From: Candidatus Acidiferrales bacterium | GTDB lineage: Bacteria > Acidobacteriota > Terriglobia > Acidiferrales > UBA7541 | Assembly: GCA_035934015.1 (NCBI GenBank) | Contig: DASYYH010000006.1 | Span: forward strand, 124,001-188,000 | Direction of reading: 5' to 3' | Length of the DNA stretch: 64,000 nucleotides | Part shown: positions 26,589-33,233 of the stretch, in pieces | Numbering within the stretch: position 1 is the stretch's first letter | How the letters are laid out: each line of letters begins with the position of its first letter | Notes under the pieces: generated by a model | Told to the model about the DNA's origin: nothing | What the model saw: the letters and a program-made list of their open reading frames with translations, nothing else | The model's database searches: none | Made by a program: the position numbers and the translations under genes

Positions 26589-26978
26589 ATGAGCTCGCAA
26601 AATTCTTTTCCGTCGCCACTGCCCTCAGGATCGCCGGGAGTCTTCTCTGACGCCTTCGCGTATTGGGAGCGCCGCCGCATCATCTACAATCTTCTGCTCT
26701 TTGGCGTCGTTGTCGCTTGGGTCGTAGCCACGTGGCCGCATTTTCGTCCGGCGTTTACGTGGTCGAGCCTTCTCGCCTTCGTGGTTCTTGGCCTGCTCGC
26801 GAATGTCTGTTACTGCGCTGCGTACTTTGCCGATATTCCCATGCAAAGTTCATCCCTTCGAGGACTATGGCGCCACTGGCGCTGGAGCCTGTGGCTCGTC
26901 GGCACGCTTTTCGCCATTCTTCTCGCGAACTATTGGATCGCCGACGAAATCTATTCTTTCGTTCCCAACGTTCGCTGA
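26589..26978 (+). CDS. Small membrane protein, second of two tandem paralogues
   Basis: 129 residues, homologous along its length to the gene 31 bp upstream. It contains AYWERRRIIYNLLLFGVVVAW, LGLLANVCYCAAYFADIPMQSSSLRGLWRHWRWSLWLVGTLFAILLANYW. The conserved Tyr/Cys pair YC-A-Y-D and the basic LRxLWR segment suggest retained structure. The ATG at 26589 follows GGAGGCTCA. Neither copy has a known domain. Confidence 0.75.
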   Translation: MSSQNSFPSPLPSGSPGVFSDAFAYWERRRIIYNLLLFGVVVAWVVATWPHFRPAFTWSSLLAFVVLGLLANVCYCAAYFADIPMQSSSLRGLWRHWRWSLWLVGTLFAILLANYWIADEIYSFVPNVR

Positions 26979-27036
26979 CGCCAACGAAAGGTTCGAAAAT
27001 TTTACAAAGGACACGGGCCTGAAAGGAGAGCGCCAA

Positions 27037-27267
27037 ATGAAAGCGATTTGGTTCAAACCCTGGGGTTGGTTTTATCGGCCCATCGCTTGGCCCGGCTGGC
27101 TCGCATTTTTACTGACAATTTTTTTCTGCTTGCAAGTCTTCACGGCCATTGACCGCCATTCGCATTCTGCTTCTGACACGCTTTACGGAATTTTTCCCTT
27201 TTGGGTTTCGGCGTGGACGCTTCTCGGCTGGCTCGCCTCGCGTACTTCTCGGGACGCCAGCCGCTGA
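27037..27267 (+). CDS. Short membrane protein
   Basis: 76 residues with two hydrophobic segments (WPGWLAFLLTIFFCLQVF and LYGIFPFWVSAWTLLGWLA). AAAGGAGAG at 27021-27029 gives a strong ribosome-binding site for the ATG at 27037. A tryptophan-rich start (FKPWGWFYRPIAWPGW) is notable. It follows the two tandem membrane genes in the same direction and probably shares their transcript. No function can be assigned. Confidence 0.65.
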   Translation: MKAIWFKPWGWFYRPIAWPGWLAFLLTIFFCLQVFTAIDRHSHSASDTLYGIFPFWVSAWTLLGWLASRTSRDASR

Positions 27268-27290
27268 CCTCGGTGCACTTTCTTGCGCCG

Positions 27291-27752
27291 CTAGCTCTGG
27301 CCGTGCGCCTTGGTTCGGACTCGCGTCGCCGCGAACGCCTTCTGAATCACGCGTGTTGCCGCGTCGGTCAGTTCGTATTGCGATAGTTCCGCTTCGCTCG
27401 CCCACGCCACCGCCGTCACGTCTCCGCCAGGCTGTGCTGTCCCGCCGCGGAATTCGCACAGATAATCGAGAATCACGAAGTGATATTGCGCGCGCCCGCT
27501 CGCATCTCGAAACACCTTTTCGTAGACTTCCAATAATTCTGTCGGCTTCGCTTCGATTCCTGTCTCTTCCAGCAATTCCCGAGCGATCCCTTCGGAAATG
27601 GTTTCGCCCAGTTCCAGAATTCCTCCCGGAATTGACCACCGGCCTTCCAGCGGAGCCTGCCCGCGCCGAATCAGCAGCGCCCGCGAATCCGCAATCACCA
27701 CTCCGCCGACGGCAATTACCGGATGTTCCGGATATTCTCTCTCTTCGCTCAT
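27291..27752 (-). CDS. Nudix hydrolase
   Basis: 153 residues from the ATG at 27752, which has GAAGGAA immediately upstream; the frame is open to 27818. The Nudix box GGILELGETISEGIARELLEETGIEA (about residues 45-70) has the Gly, Glu and REXXEE residues needed for Mg2+ and diphosphate chemistry. The beta-fold flanks, HPVIAVGGVVIADSRALLIRRG and PLEGRWSIP, are of the ADP-ribose pyrophosphatase/MutT class. The substrate is unknown. It converges on the short membrane gene with a 23-bp gap. Confidence 0.9.
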   Translation of the reverse strand: MSEEREYPEHPVIAVGGVVIADSRALLIRRGQAPLEGRWSIPGGILELGETISEGIARELLEETGIEAKPTELLEVYEKVFRDASGRAQYHFVILDYLCEFRGGTAQPGGDVTAVAWASEAELSQYELTDAATRVIQKAFAATRVRTKAHGQS

Positions 27753-27914
27753 AGTTCCTTCTTGCAAATCATCCGATAGGCCAGTTTGAATTTTCTGCGT
27801 CGCAACACAAGAAGTCACAATTCTACCGTATCATTGCCGCACACCACGGTTGCTTGACACAGACGTTATATAATACGCTTCCGGTGGTTCAAAATGGCCT
27901 AAGGAGAGCCTAAC

Positions 27915-28178
27915 GTGGTCAGATGCCCCGATTGCGATGCCGAAATCGACGTGGATGAAGACGAAGTCGAAGAAGGCGAAATTTTGACTTGTCCTGAGTG
28001 CGACGTCGAAATCGAAGTCGTCCAGACTCATCCCGTTCGCCTCAATCTCATCTCCGATGATGACGAGGATGAGGAAGAAGAGTCGGAAATGGGCGGCGAT
28101 GACGACGAAGAAGGGGACAGGGACGAGGACGAAGACGAAGAAGAAGAGGCCGACGATGAGAGCGCGTCTGCTGGATAA
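27915..28178 (+). CDS. LysW-like zinc ribbon protein with acidic C-terminal tail
   Basis: 87 residues. Residues 1-37 match the LysW/ArgW amino-group carrier fold: VRCPDCDAEIDVDEDEVEEGEILTCPECDVEIEVV, with CPDC and CPEC ligands for one zinc. The usual LysW C-terminus that ends in EDWGE is missing. Instead there is a 45-residue run that is mostly Asp/Glu (for example DDDEDEEEESEMGG and DEDEDEEEEADDES), ending SAG. Without the terminal Glu it cannot act like canonical LysW, unless the tail is processed. The GTG at 27915 has AAGGAG upstream. An AT-rich TATAAT lies at 27869. No lysine or arginine biosynthesis genes adjoin it. Confidence 0.82.
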   Translation: MVRCPDCDAEIDVDEDEVEEGEILTCPECDVEIEVVQTHPVRLNLISDDDEDEEEESEMGGDDDEEGDRDEDEDEEEEADDESASAG

Positions 28179-28291
28179 GTTCGCTTGCCGTCTGCATCTC
28201 TTTTACGCCTCTTTCGCATCCAACCCTTAAACGCATGCACCCTTCGCCGGTTTTTGCAGCAGGTCGGGCACAGGAGCAATCTTTGAGACCA

Positions 28292-28651
28292 ATGGGCATA
28301 GCGTCTTCCGCAGTTCTTGTTCTGCTCGCCTTGATGGTCAGCGCTCCAGCAGCGCGAGCTCAGGATGAGCGCAACGCTTCTCAATTGCGCACTGTTCATG
28401 GCATCGTCATGGACAAGAGCGAAAATCCCATTCCTAGCAGCGTCGTCTATCTCCGCAACATGAGCACCAATGCGGTTCGGACTTATATTCCCGGTCCCGA
28501 TGGCGTCTATCGTTTCACGGGTCTCGATCCCAACGTTGATTTTCAAATTCAAGCTGAGTACAAACATCTGAAGTCCGCAAAGCGCACCATTTCCAGCTTC
28601 GACAGTCGGCGCGACATCGAAATCAATCTCATCATTCCCCTGAAGAATTGA
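28292..28651 (+). CDS. Exported carboxypeptidase-regulatory-like domain protein
   Basis: About 119 residues. The ATG at 28292 precedes the signal peptide (ASSAVLVLLALMVSAPAARAQ). The mature part is an Ig-like CarboxypepD_reg domain: TVHGIVMDKSENPIPSSVVYLRNM, GPDGVYRFTGLDPNVDFQIQAEYKH. The domain is common in acidobacterial exported and TonB-dependent receptor proteins, but this copy stands alone. A role in surface or periplasmic binding is a guess. The frame is open from 28235. Confidence 0.78.
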   Translation: MGIASSAVLVLLALMVSAPAARAQDERNASQLRTVHGIVMDKSENPIPSSVVYLRNMSTNAVRTYIPGPDGVYRFTGLDPNVDFQIQAEYKHLKSAKRTISSFDSRRDIEINLIIPLKN

Positions 28652-28740
28652 TTCTTGTAAAAACGCTCGCCCTCGTTCGCAAAACGCCTTTCTGGCCGCT
28701 TTCGGTTATAATGATTGCAGCGATCTGCTAAGAGGACGCC

Positions 28741-28974
28741 ATGCCCATCTACGAATATGTCTGCGACGACTGCAAAGCGCGCTTCGAGCGCATTGTGAAT
28801 TCGCAAAACGGACGCACCGAATGTCCCAAGTGCGGTAGCCGTCGTTCTACCATCCAGTTTTCCACCTTTGCCGCGCATACGGGCAACGGCGGCGCATCCG
28901 CGAGCTCCTCTTCCGATAAATCCGCCGGTTCCGGTTCTTGCGCATGCACTCCGCACTCCTGCGGCTGTCATTAG
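28741..28974 (+). CDS. FmdB-family zinc ribbon protein
   Basis: 77 residues. MPIYEYVCDDCKARFERIVN and TECPKCGSRR give the paired CxxC metal site of the FmdB family, followed by a Ser/Gly-rich linker and a Cys/His-rich end (SCACTPHSCGCH) that could bind more metal. FmdB-like proteins are regulators or chaperone-like zinc ribbons of uncertain function. TAAGAGGACGCC before the ATG contains a good ribosome site, and a TATAAT box lies at 28707-28712. Confidence 0.9.
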   Translation: MPIYEYVCDDCKARFERIVNSQNGRTECPKCGSRRSTIQFSTFAAHTGNGGASASSSSDKSAGSGSCACTPHSCGCH

Positions 28975-29167
28975 AATCGCCCCGCCCGGGCCAGCCTCAT
29001 TCCGCGAATTTCTCTTCACTCTGTCTCTCTGCGCTGCTGTGATTTGTTAACTCTTTATCTATAGCCGGTCGAACATCCTGCCCCGAATCCCCTGGATTGC
29101 GTCAGAATTGAGTCTTGTGACCGTCGGCGAAACCGGACTCGCCGGAGAGGAATTGAGGAAAAAACGC

Positions 29168-30658
29168 ATGACGCAACGGAAGCATTTGCGGCTTTTTCCG
29201 TGGCTTGCCGCATGTCTCTCGTGTTTGGCAGGGTGCAGCCACGCCATTTTTCCAACGAATGGAAATAAGGGCGGCGGCGGAAACGCCCCCGTAGTCTTGG
29301 CCATCCACGACGGCGCTGTCGCTTCCAGCATCGGCATTACTTCCATTGAAATCACAGTGACCGGCGCCGTCCTGCAGCCCGGCAACGTTGCACTTCTTTC
29401 CGCGCCCGGACAAACCATCGAGCTGACGCAGTTGCTCACCAACTCCGTCGTTTTTCCCGTCCAAAGCATCGCCGCCAACAGTTACACCAGCTTGGTGCTG
29501 ACCGTCTCCAACCCGCAAATCACGATTTTGAATGACACTGGCGCGTCGCTTCCTCTTGGCAATGGCCAGAGCTGCGCGGTCGGCGCCTCCTGCATCGTGT
29601 CACCCGCGATTTCCAACGGCTCCACGATTACCGTCCCGATCACCGTCTCGCCTTCCGCCAGCGAAGGCACGCTTCTCGAGCTCGACGCCAATCTCAACAA
29701 TATCGTTGGCCAGACGCAGCAGGGCTTCAGCCTCGACTTCACGCAGGCCGGTGCATTGAGTGTCGCCGTCACGCAGAACCCTCAGCTCGCTGCATCATTG
29801 GGCGATTTTTCCCTGCACGGTCAGATCACCAGCGTGAACGCCAGCCAGAATCAATTCAGCATCAAGGCCTCTACCGGCCAATCCTTTACCATCGGAGTCA
29901 ACACCAGCGGCTCCTCCGCCACCACCTTTGAATTTCAGCGCGCCAATTGCGTCGCCAACAATTTCACTTGTCTTTCCTCGGGCCAGACCGTTGACGTCAG
30001 CGCATCCATCATCGGCAACGGCACCTACTCCGCCGTCGAAGTGGATTTCGATCAGCCTTCGGGCGCCCAGCTCGTCAGTGGCACGATCGTATCCCTGGCG
30101 AATATCAATAACGCCACTCCATCCTTGCAAATGATCGTCCACAATACGCTCCCCGCGAATGCCTCTCTGCCCGTCGGTACGCCCGTCACCGTGAATTTGG
30201 CCAATACCGTTACATTTGAAATTAACAACGGCCAATTCGGCTTGCCCGTCGGCGCCACGTTCGGCTCGACCGGCGATTTGCTCGTCGGCCAGGAAGTCGA
30301 AGTCGACATCGTCAACGGCCAAATCACCACGAATCCGCTTTCCTTCAGCACGGATACGATCGCCCTTGAGCAAACGCAGGTTTCCGCCACCGTCACATCA
30401 ACCAATTCCCTGACGAATCTTTTCACCATCGGCAGCCAGGCCGCTCCGCTTCCGGCGATATACGCCGACAATCCGCTGCAAGCCATCTTGCAAATGCAAG
30501 TGAGCGTCAGCTCACCCACGATCTATCAAAATCTCTCTCCCGCCAGCCTGACCGGAGTCACGGTCAATACGCAGGTTTCCACCGGCGGCTTTCTCTTCAA
30601 CACCATCGGCACCGTCGGCTCGCCCACCATTCAAGCCGTAATCGTCCGCGGCCCGTAA
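29168..30658 (+). CDS. DUF4382/DUF5666-type lipoprotein
   Basis: 496 residues. The ATG at 29168 gives a lipoprotein signal (FPWLAACLSCLAGC, lipobox Cys near residue 23). The N-terminal 140 residues are the DUF4382-like domain (VVLAIHDGAVASSIGITSIEITVTGAVLQPGN, TIELTQLLTN). The rest contains repeated DUF5666-like segments, seen as HGQITSVNASQNQFSIKASTGQSFTIGV and VSGTIVSLANINNATPSLQMIV, each a beta-barrel-like module. Exported; function unknown. It is followed by a strong terminator at 30726-30764. Confidence 0.8.
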   Translation: MTQRKHLRLFPWLAACLSCLAGCSHAIFPTNGNKGGGGNAPVVLAIHDGAVASSIGITSIEITVTGAVLQPGNVALLSAPGQTIELTQLLTNSVVFPVQSIAANSYTSLVLTVSNPQITILNDTGASLPLGNGQSCAVGASCIVSPAISNGSTITVPITVSPSASEGTLLELDANLNNIVGQTQQGFSLDFTQAGALSVAVTQNPQLAASLGDFSLHGQITSVNASQNQFSIKASTGQSFTIGVNTSGSSATTFEFQRANCVANNFTCLSSGQTVDVSASIIGNGTYSAVEVDFDQPSGAQLVSGTIVSLANINNATPSLQMIVHNTLPANASLPVGTPVTVNLANTVTFEINNGQFGLPVGATFGSTGDLLVGQEVEVDIVNGQITTNPLSFSTDTIALEQTQVSATVTSTNSLTNLFTIGSQAAPLPAIYADNPLQAILQMQVSVSSPTIYQNLSPASLTGVTVNTQVSTGGFLFNTIGTVGSPTIQAVIVRGP

Positions 30659-30725
30659 GAATCTCCGGTCCATTTTTCTGGGTATCATTCGCGCCGAAGC
30701 CAGCGCACGGCAGTTTCCAAAACGA

Positions 30726-30764
30726 AACGGGGCCGGATTTCTTCTCCGGCCCCGTTCGATTTTT
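30726..30764 (+). terminator. Rho-independent terminator after the lipoprotein gene
   Basis: An 11-bp perfect stem (AACGGGGCCGG paired with CCGGCCCCGTT) around a 9-nt loop, followed by cgaTTTTT. It ends about 68 bp after the lipoprotein stop codon. The RHS fragment ORF on the other strand runs through it, which argues that the left part of that ORF is not coding. Confidence 0.85.
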
Positions 30765-30779
30765 CCTGTGCGCCGTTCG

Positions 30780-31528
30780 TAGGCCTTGCTCGCCGCCTGT
30801 CCGCCGAACGGGTCGGGGATCATGAAGCGCTCTACTTGCGACGAATTGTACCTAGCGCCGAAGTTGTCGAGGTTCGATTCCCAATCGCGCTCTTTGCCGG
30901 TGAAGTACTTCGCACTCGGATCGCAACTCCCGCTTATATTTAGCCCATCTCCAAGCGGCAAGCTCGTGATCGTCTCGCAACTGCTCCCACTTACGTTTGT
31001 CTCCACCCGCTCCGTCCCCAGATGGTCGGTGTGATTGAAGAACGTCGTCGGCGTACTCAGATCGTTCTCATACGTCCCCAAGTGCCTCCCGCCCGCGTAC
31101 AACTCTCCCCGGATCCACCATCCCGTCCCGCTCACCTGCGTAATATAGTTCCCGGCCAGGTCGTAGAGGTAGTCATCCGTGATCCCGCTCCCCGGGACGG
31201 TCCTCCGCACCCGCCGCCCTTCCGCATCATACGTGTAGCAAGCTGTCGCCGCTGTGCCCGTATTGCTCTGGCACCATCCCTCCGTCCCATCCACTTGCGC
31301 CAGATGATGCTCCGCATCGTAATAGTAGCTGTGCGACCCGTCGTTCATCAAATTCCCTGCCGCATCGTAGCTGTAGCCGTCGATTTGATTCGCCGTGGTC
31401 ACGCTGATGCGCAAGTTGTCCGGCTGCGCGCCCGCATCCTTAAACATCAAAGGGTGCGCCGCCACTTCGTATAATCCTCCGAATGTATCGCTTAACGTGG
31501 GCCACCCGCCACTTCTTCGCTGTCGCAC
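30780..31528 (-). pseudogene. RHS/YD-repeat gene fragment 1 (tip only, tail lost)
   Basis: Reads leftward. It has YD repeats (YSYDAAGNLMNDGSHSYYYDAEHHLAQ), then YTYDAEGRRVRRTVPG, TYENDLSTPTTFFNHTDHLGTERVET and the RHS core-end phrase FTGKERDWESNLDNFGARY, RFMIPDPFGG. After DPFGG the sequence does not match a typical RHS tail; the open frame runs through a terminator and into the antisense of the lipoprotein gene. There is no long N-terminal sheath: the frame starts at a GTG at 31528 after an in-frame stop. So it is a decapitated, tail-less relic, 376 bp of which are near-identical to the second fragment. Confidence 0.8.
30861..31236 (-). repeat. RHS tip direct repeat, copy 1
   Basis: Matches 32681-33056 at a constant offset of 1820 bp without gaps, with scattered substitutions mostly toward the left end. 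Similarity resumes at 31373 at an offset of 1682 bp and then runs to about 31428. The 138-bp difference is a 46-codon piece present only in this copy. Confidence 0.85.
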
Positions 31529-31543
31529 GAACGTAGTCTGAGA

Positions 31544-31921
31544 TCATGTCGCGACGCTGAGATGGATCGTCAGCTCCTGCGCGGCGTGCTTTTTGATACG
31601 CACTCGAAGCTCGTAGATATCCATGCCCGGTGCCGATACCTGGATGTAAAACAGCTTTCCCGTCGCCGGTTGTTCCAGCGAGAAGTGGCCCTTCTCATCA
31701 GTCTTCGTGGACGCAAGCACTGTCTTCCAGTCAGAGGTACAGAGTTCAACTGTCACACCATTTGCTGGTTCGTCTGTTCCACGAACAAGAACCTGACCGG
31801 CGAGCGCGCGACTCACGGAGATTTTTTTTTGCATGACACGCTCGGTCGAGTACCCAGCTCCTACAGCGAGGAGGAGAACCAGCGCCAACAGTACAAACCG
31901 ATATAGCATTCTCTTGGTCAT
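31544..31921 (-). CDS. Small membrane-anchored Ig-like protein, candidate immunity protein
   Basis: 125 residues from the ATG at 31921. The N-terminus has one hydrophobic segment (FVLLALVLLLAVGAGY), a signal peptide or anchor. The rest is a CarboxypepD_reg-like beta domain (LAGQVLVRGTDEPANGVTVELC, TKTDEKGHFSLEQPATGKLFYIQVSAPGMDIYELRV). Its ATG overlaps the stop of the RHS tip gene (ATGA at 31918-31921). That coupling, directly behind a toxin-like tail, is the arrangement of polymorphic toxin immunity genes. The beta domain itself is not known as an immunity fold, so an accessory or unrelated periplasmic role remains open. Confidence 0.7.
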   Translation of the reverse strand: MTKRMLYRFVLLALVLLLAVGAGYSTERVMQKKISVSRALAGQVLVRGTDEPANGVTVELCTSDWKTVLASTKTDEKGHFSLEQPATGKLFYIQVSAPGMDIYELRVRIKKHAAQELTIHLSVAT

Positions 31922-33096
31922 TGCTTGATGATGATTCCACCTTGCGCATTTCGAGAGTTCGCTGGCCCTCCAGCACCGGTGTTGTACTCCTTGAGGTAGG
32001 GACGTTGATCTCTCAACTCTAGTTCTCGTTGCAGAGCCGCATCGTGACCTGCCGCGTAACTCCCGCCCTTTCCACCGTCGATCTTCTCGTAGGCCTCGGC
32101 AAGCTCGTGAAACGCAACAGTCCACTCTGGAGCTACCTTTAGATTGGTATTTGACACTCGCGTCATATTCGGATTGTCGAGATTGAGACCGAGGATGTCA
32201 CTGACGCCAGACGGAGGATTACCGATTTGGCGTTGGTCGCCAAATGCTGGAAGGTTAGCCAAATCGAAAGAAATTTTATCGATTCTGACGGGTCCCTTAT
32301 TCGTCATGACCGTGGGGCCGACACTGAAGTCGTATGTATTCTTGCTACCGACGAGATCGTTGACGAGCGCCGCTCCCTCGTTCTTGCTTAGATCAAGGTC
32401 TTTGGTGTCGAAACTAACGACCCCTGTTTTTGCATCCATCGAGAGTCGATTTGCAGCATCTCCAGCGATCTGTTGCAGGTCCGAAAAACACTGTTTTTGG
32501 CTTTCGGCATCTCCGACACACTGCAAAATCTCTCCAGTCGGATCGATAAAACGAAATGGATTATTCGCAACATAGGCGTAGAGGTTGAGCTGTTGCGGAT
32601 TCATCAGCCGTTCTGTCGTTATCAGAACTGGATCGGTGGTCATGAAGCGGCCCATGCTCGAACCGTAGTAGCGTTTTCCGAAGTTATCCAGGTTCGATTC
32701 CCAGTCGCGTTCTTTGCCCGTGAAGTACTTCGCGCTCGGATCGCAACTCCCGCTCGTGTTCAACCCATCTCCGAACGGCAAGCTCGTGATCGTCTCGCAC
32801 GCCGTCCCGTTCACTGCCGTCTCCACCCGCTCCGTCCCCAGATGATCCGTATGATTGAAGAACGTCGTCGGCGTACTCAGATCGTTCTCATACGTCCCCA
32901 AGTGCCTCCCGTCCGCGTACAACTCTCCCCGTATCCACCATCCCGTCCCGCTCACCTGCGTAATATAGTTCCCGTCCAGGTCGTAGAGGTAATCATCCGT
33001 GATCCCGCTTCCCGGCACTGTCCTCCGCACCCGCCGCCCTTCCGCATCATACGAGTAGCCATCCATTTGATTTGCCGTGGTCACGCTGATGTTCAA
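31918..33096 (-). CDS. RHS/YD-repeat tip with toxin-like C-terminal domain (5' truncated)
   Basis: 392 residues from a TTG at 33096; the frame is open a little further to about 33200, so the true start is unclear and the gene looks like the 3' end of a lost long RHS gene. Residues 1-165 are YD repeat and core end (YSYDAEGRRVRRTVPG, DHLGTERVETAVNGT, FTGKERDWESNLDNFGKRYYGSSMGRFMTTDP), closing with LNLYAYVANNPFRFIDPTGE. After that comes a different 225-residue tail, with WTVAFHELAEAYEKIDGG then SYAAGHDAALQRELELRDQRPYLKEYNTGAGGP. HELxEAY plus a downstream His could be a metalloprotease-like site, but it is not a strict HExxH. The tail is followed by a coupled small gene. Lower GC and a different style suggest transfer. 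Confidence 0.75.
   Translation of the reverse strand: MNISVTTANQMDGYSYDAEGRRVRRTVPGSGITDDYLYDLDGNYITQVSGTGWWIRGELYADGRHLGTYENDLSTPTTFFNHTDHLGTERVETAVNGTACETITSLPFGDGLNTSGSCDPSAKYFTGKERDWESNLDNFGKRYYGSSMGRFMTTDPVLITTERLMNPQQLNLYAYVANNPFRFIDPTGEILQCVGDAESQKQCFSDLQQIAGDAANRLSMDAKTGVVSFDTKDLDLSKNEGAALVNDLVGSKNTYDFSVGPTVMTNKGPVRIDKISFDLANLPAFGDQRQIGNPPSGVSDILGLNLDNPNMTRVSNTNLKVAPEWTVAFHELAEAYEKIDGGKGGSYAAGHDAALQRELELRDQRPYLKEYNTGAGGPANSRNAQGGIIIKQ
32681..33056 (-). repeat. RHS tip direct repeat, copy 2
   Basis: The partner of 30861-31236. Relative to copy 1, 138 bp (46 codons) are missing between this block and the next homologous block (33055 onward), exactly between two YD motifs (YSYDA and YTYDA), which shows deletion by recombination between YD repeats. 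Confidence 0.85.
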
Positions 33097-33233
33097 ATTA
33101 TCCGGCTGCGGCCCTTGTAGCGAAATCGCGGATATATCGGAGATCGCATTCTCCTCCGCGAAACTGGATATGCTGGACCGGCAAAAGATTCACAGAGCAA
33201 TACTCGCCCGAAAACGTGTTGAGTGCTTCCCGG
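33097..33233. other. Junction between RHS remnant and the anti-sigma gene
   Basis: Matching with RHS copy 1 ends near 33112. Rightward there is no further RHS similarity; an in-frame TGA for the RHS frame lies near 33205. Nothing else was recognised: this looks like the break point of the lost RHS gene body. Confidence 0.5.

Noticed and set aside
27854-27874. TTGACA followed by TATAAT upstream of the LysW-like gene
   Set aside because: Only 9 bp separate the boxes; they cannot work together as one promoter, though the TATAAT alone may be a -10.
28060-28160. Tandem GAC/GAA-rich repeat taken as a microsatellite
   Set aside because: It is the in-frame acidic tail of the LysW-like protein.
30512-30780. 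Left end of the first RHS open frame
   Set aside because: It runs through a strong terminator and antisense to the lipoprotein gene, so it is read-through of a relic.
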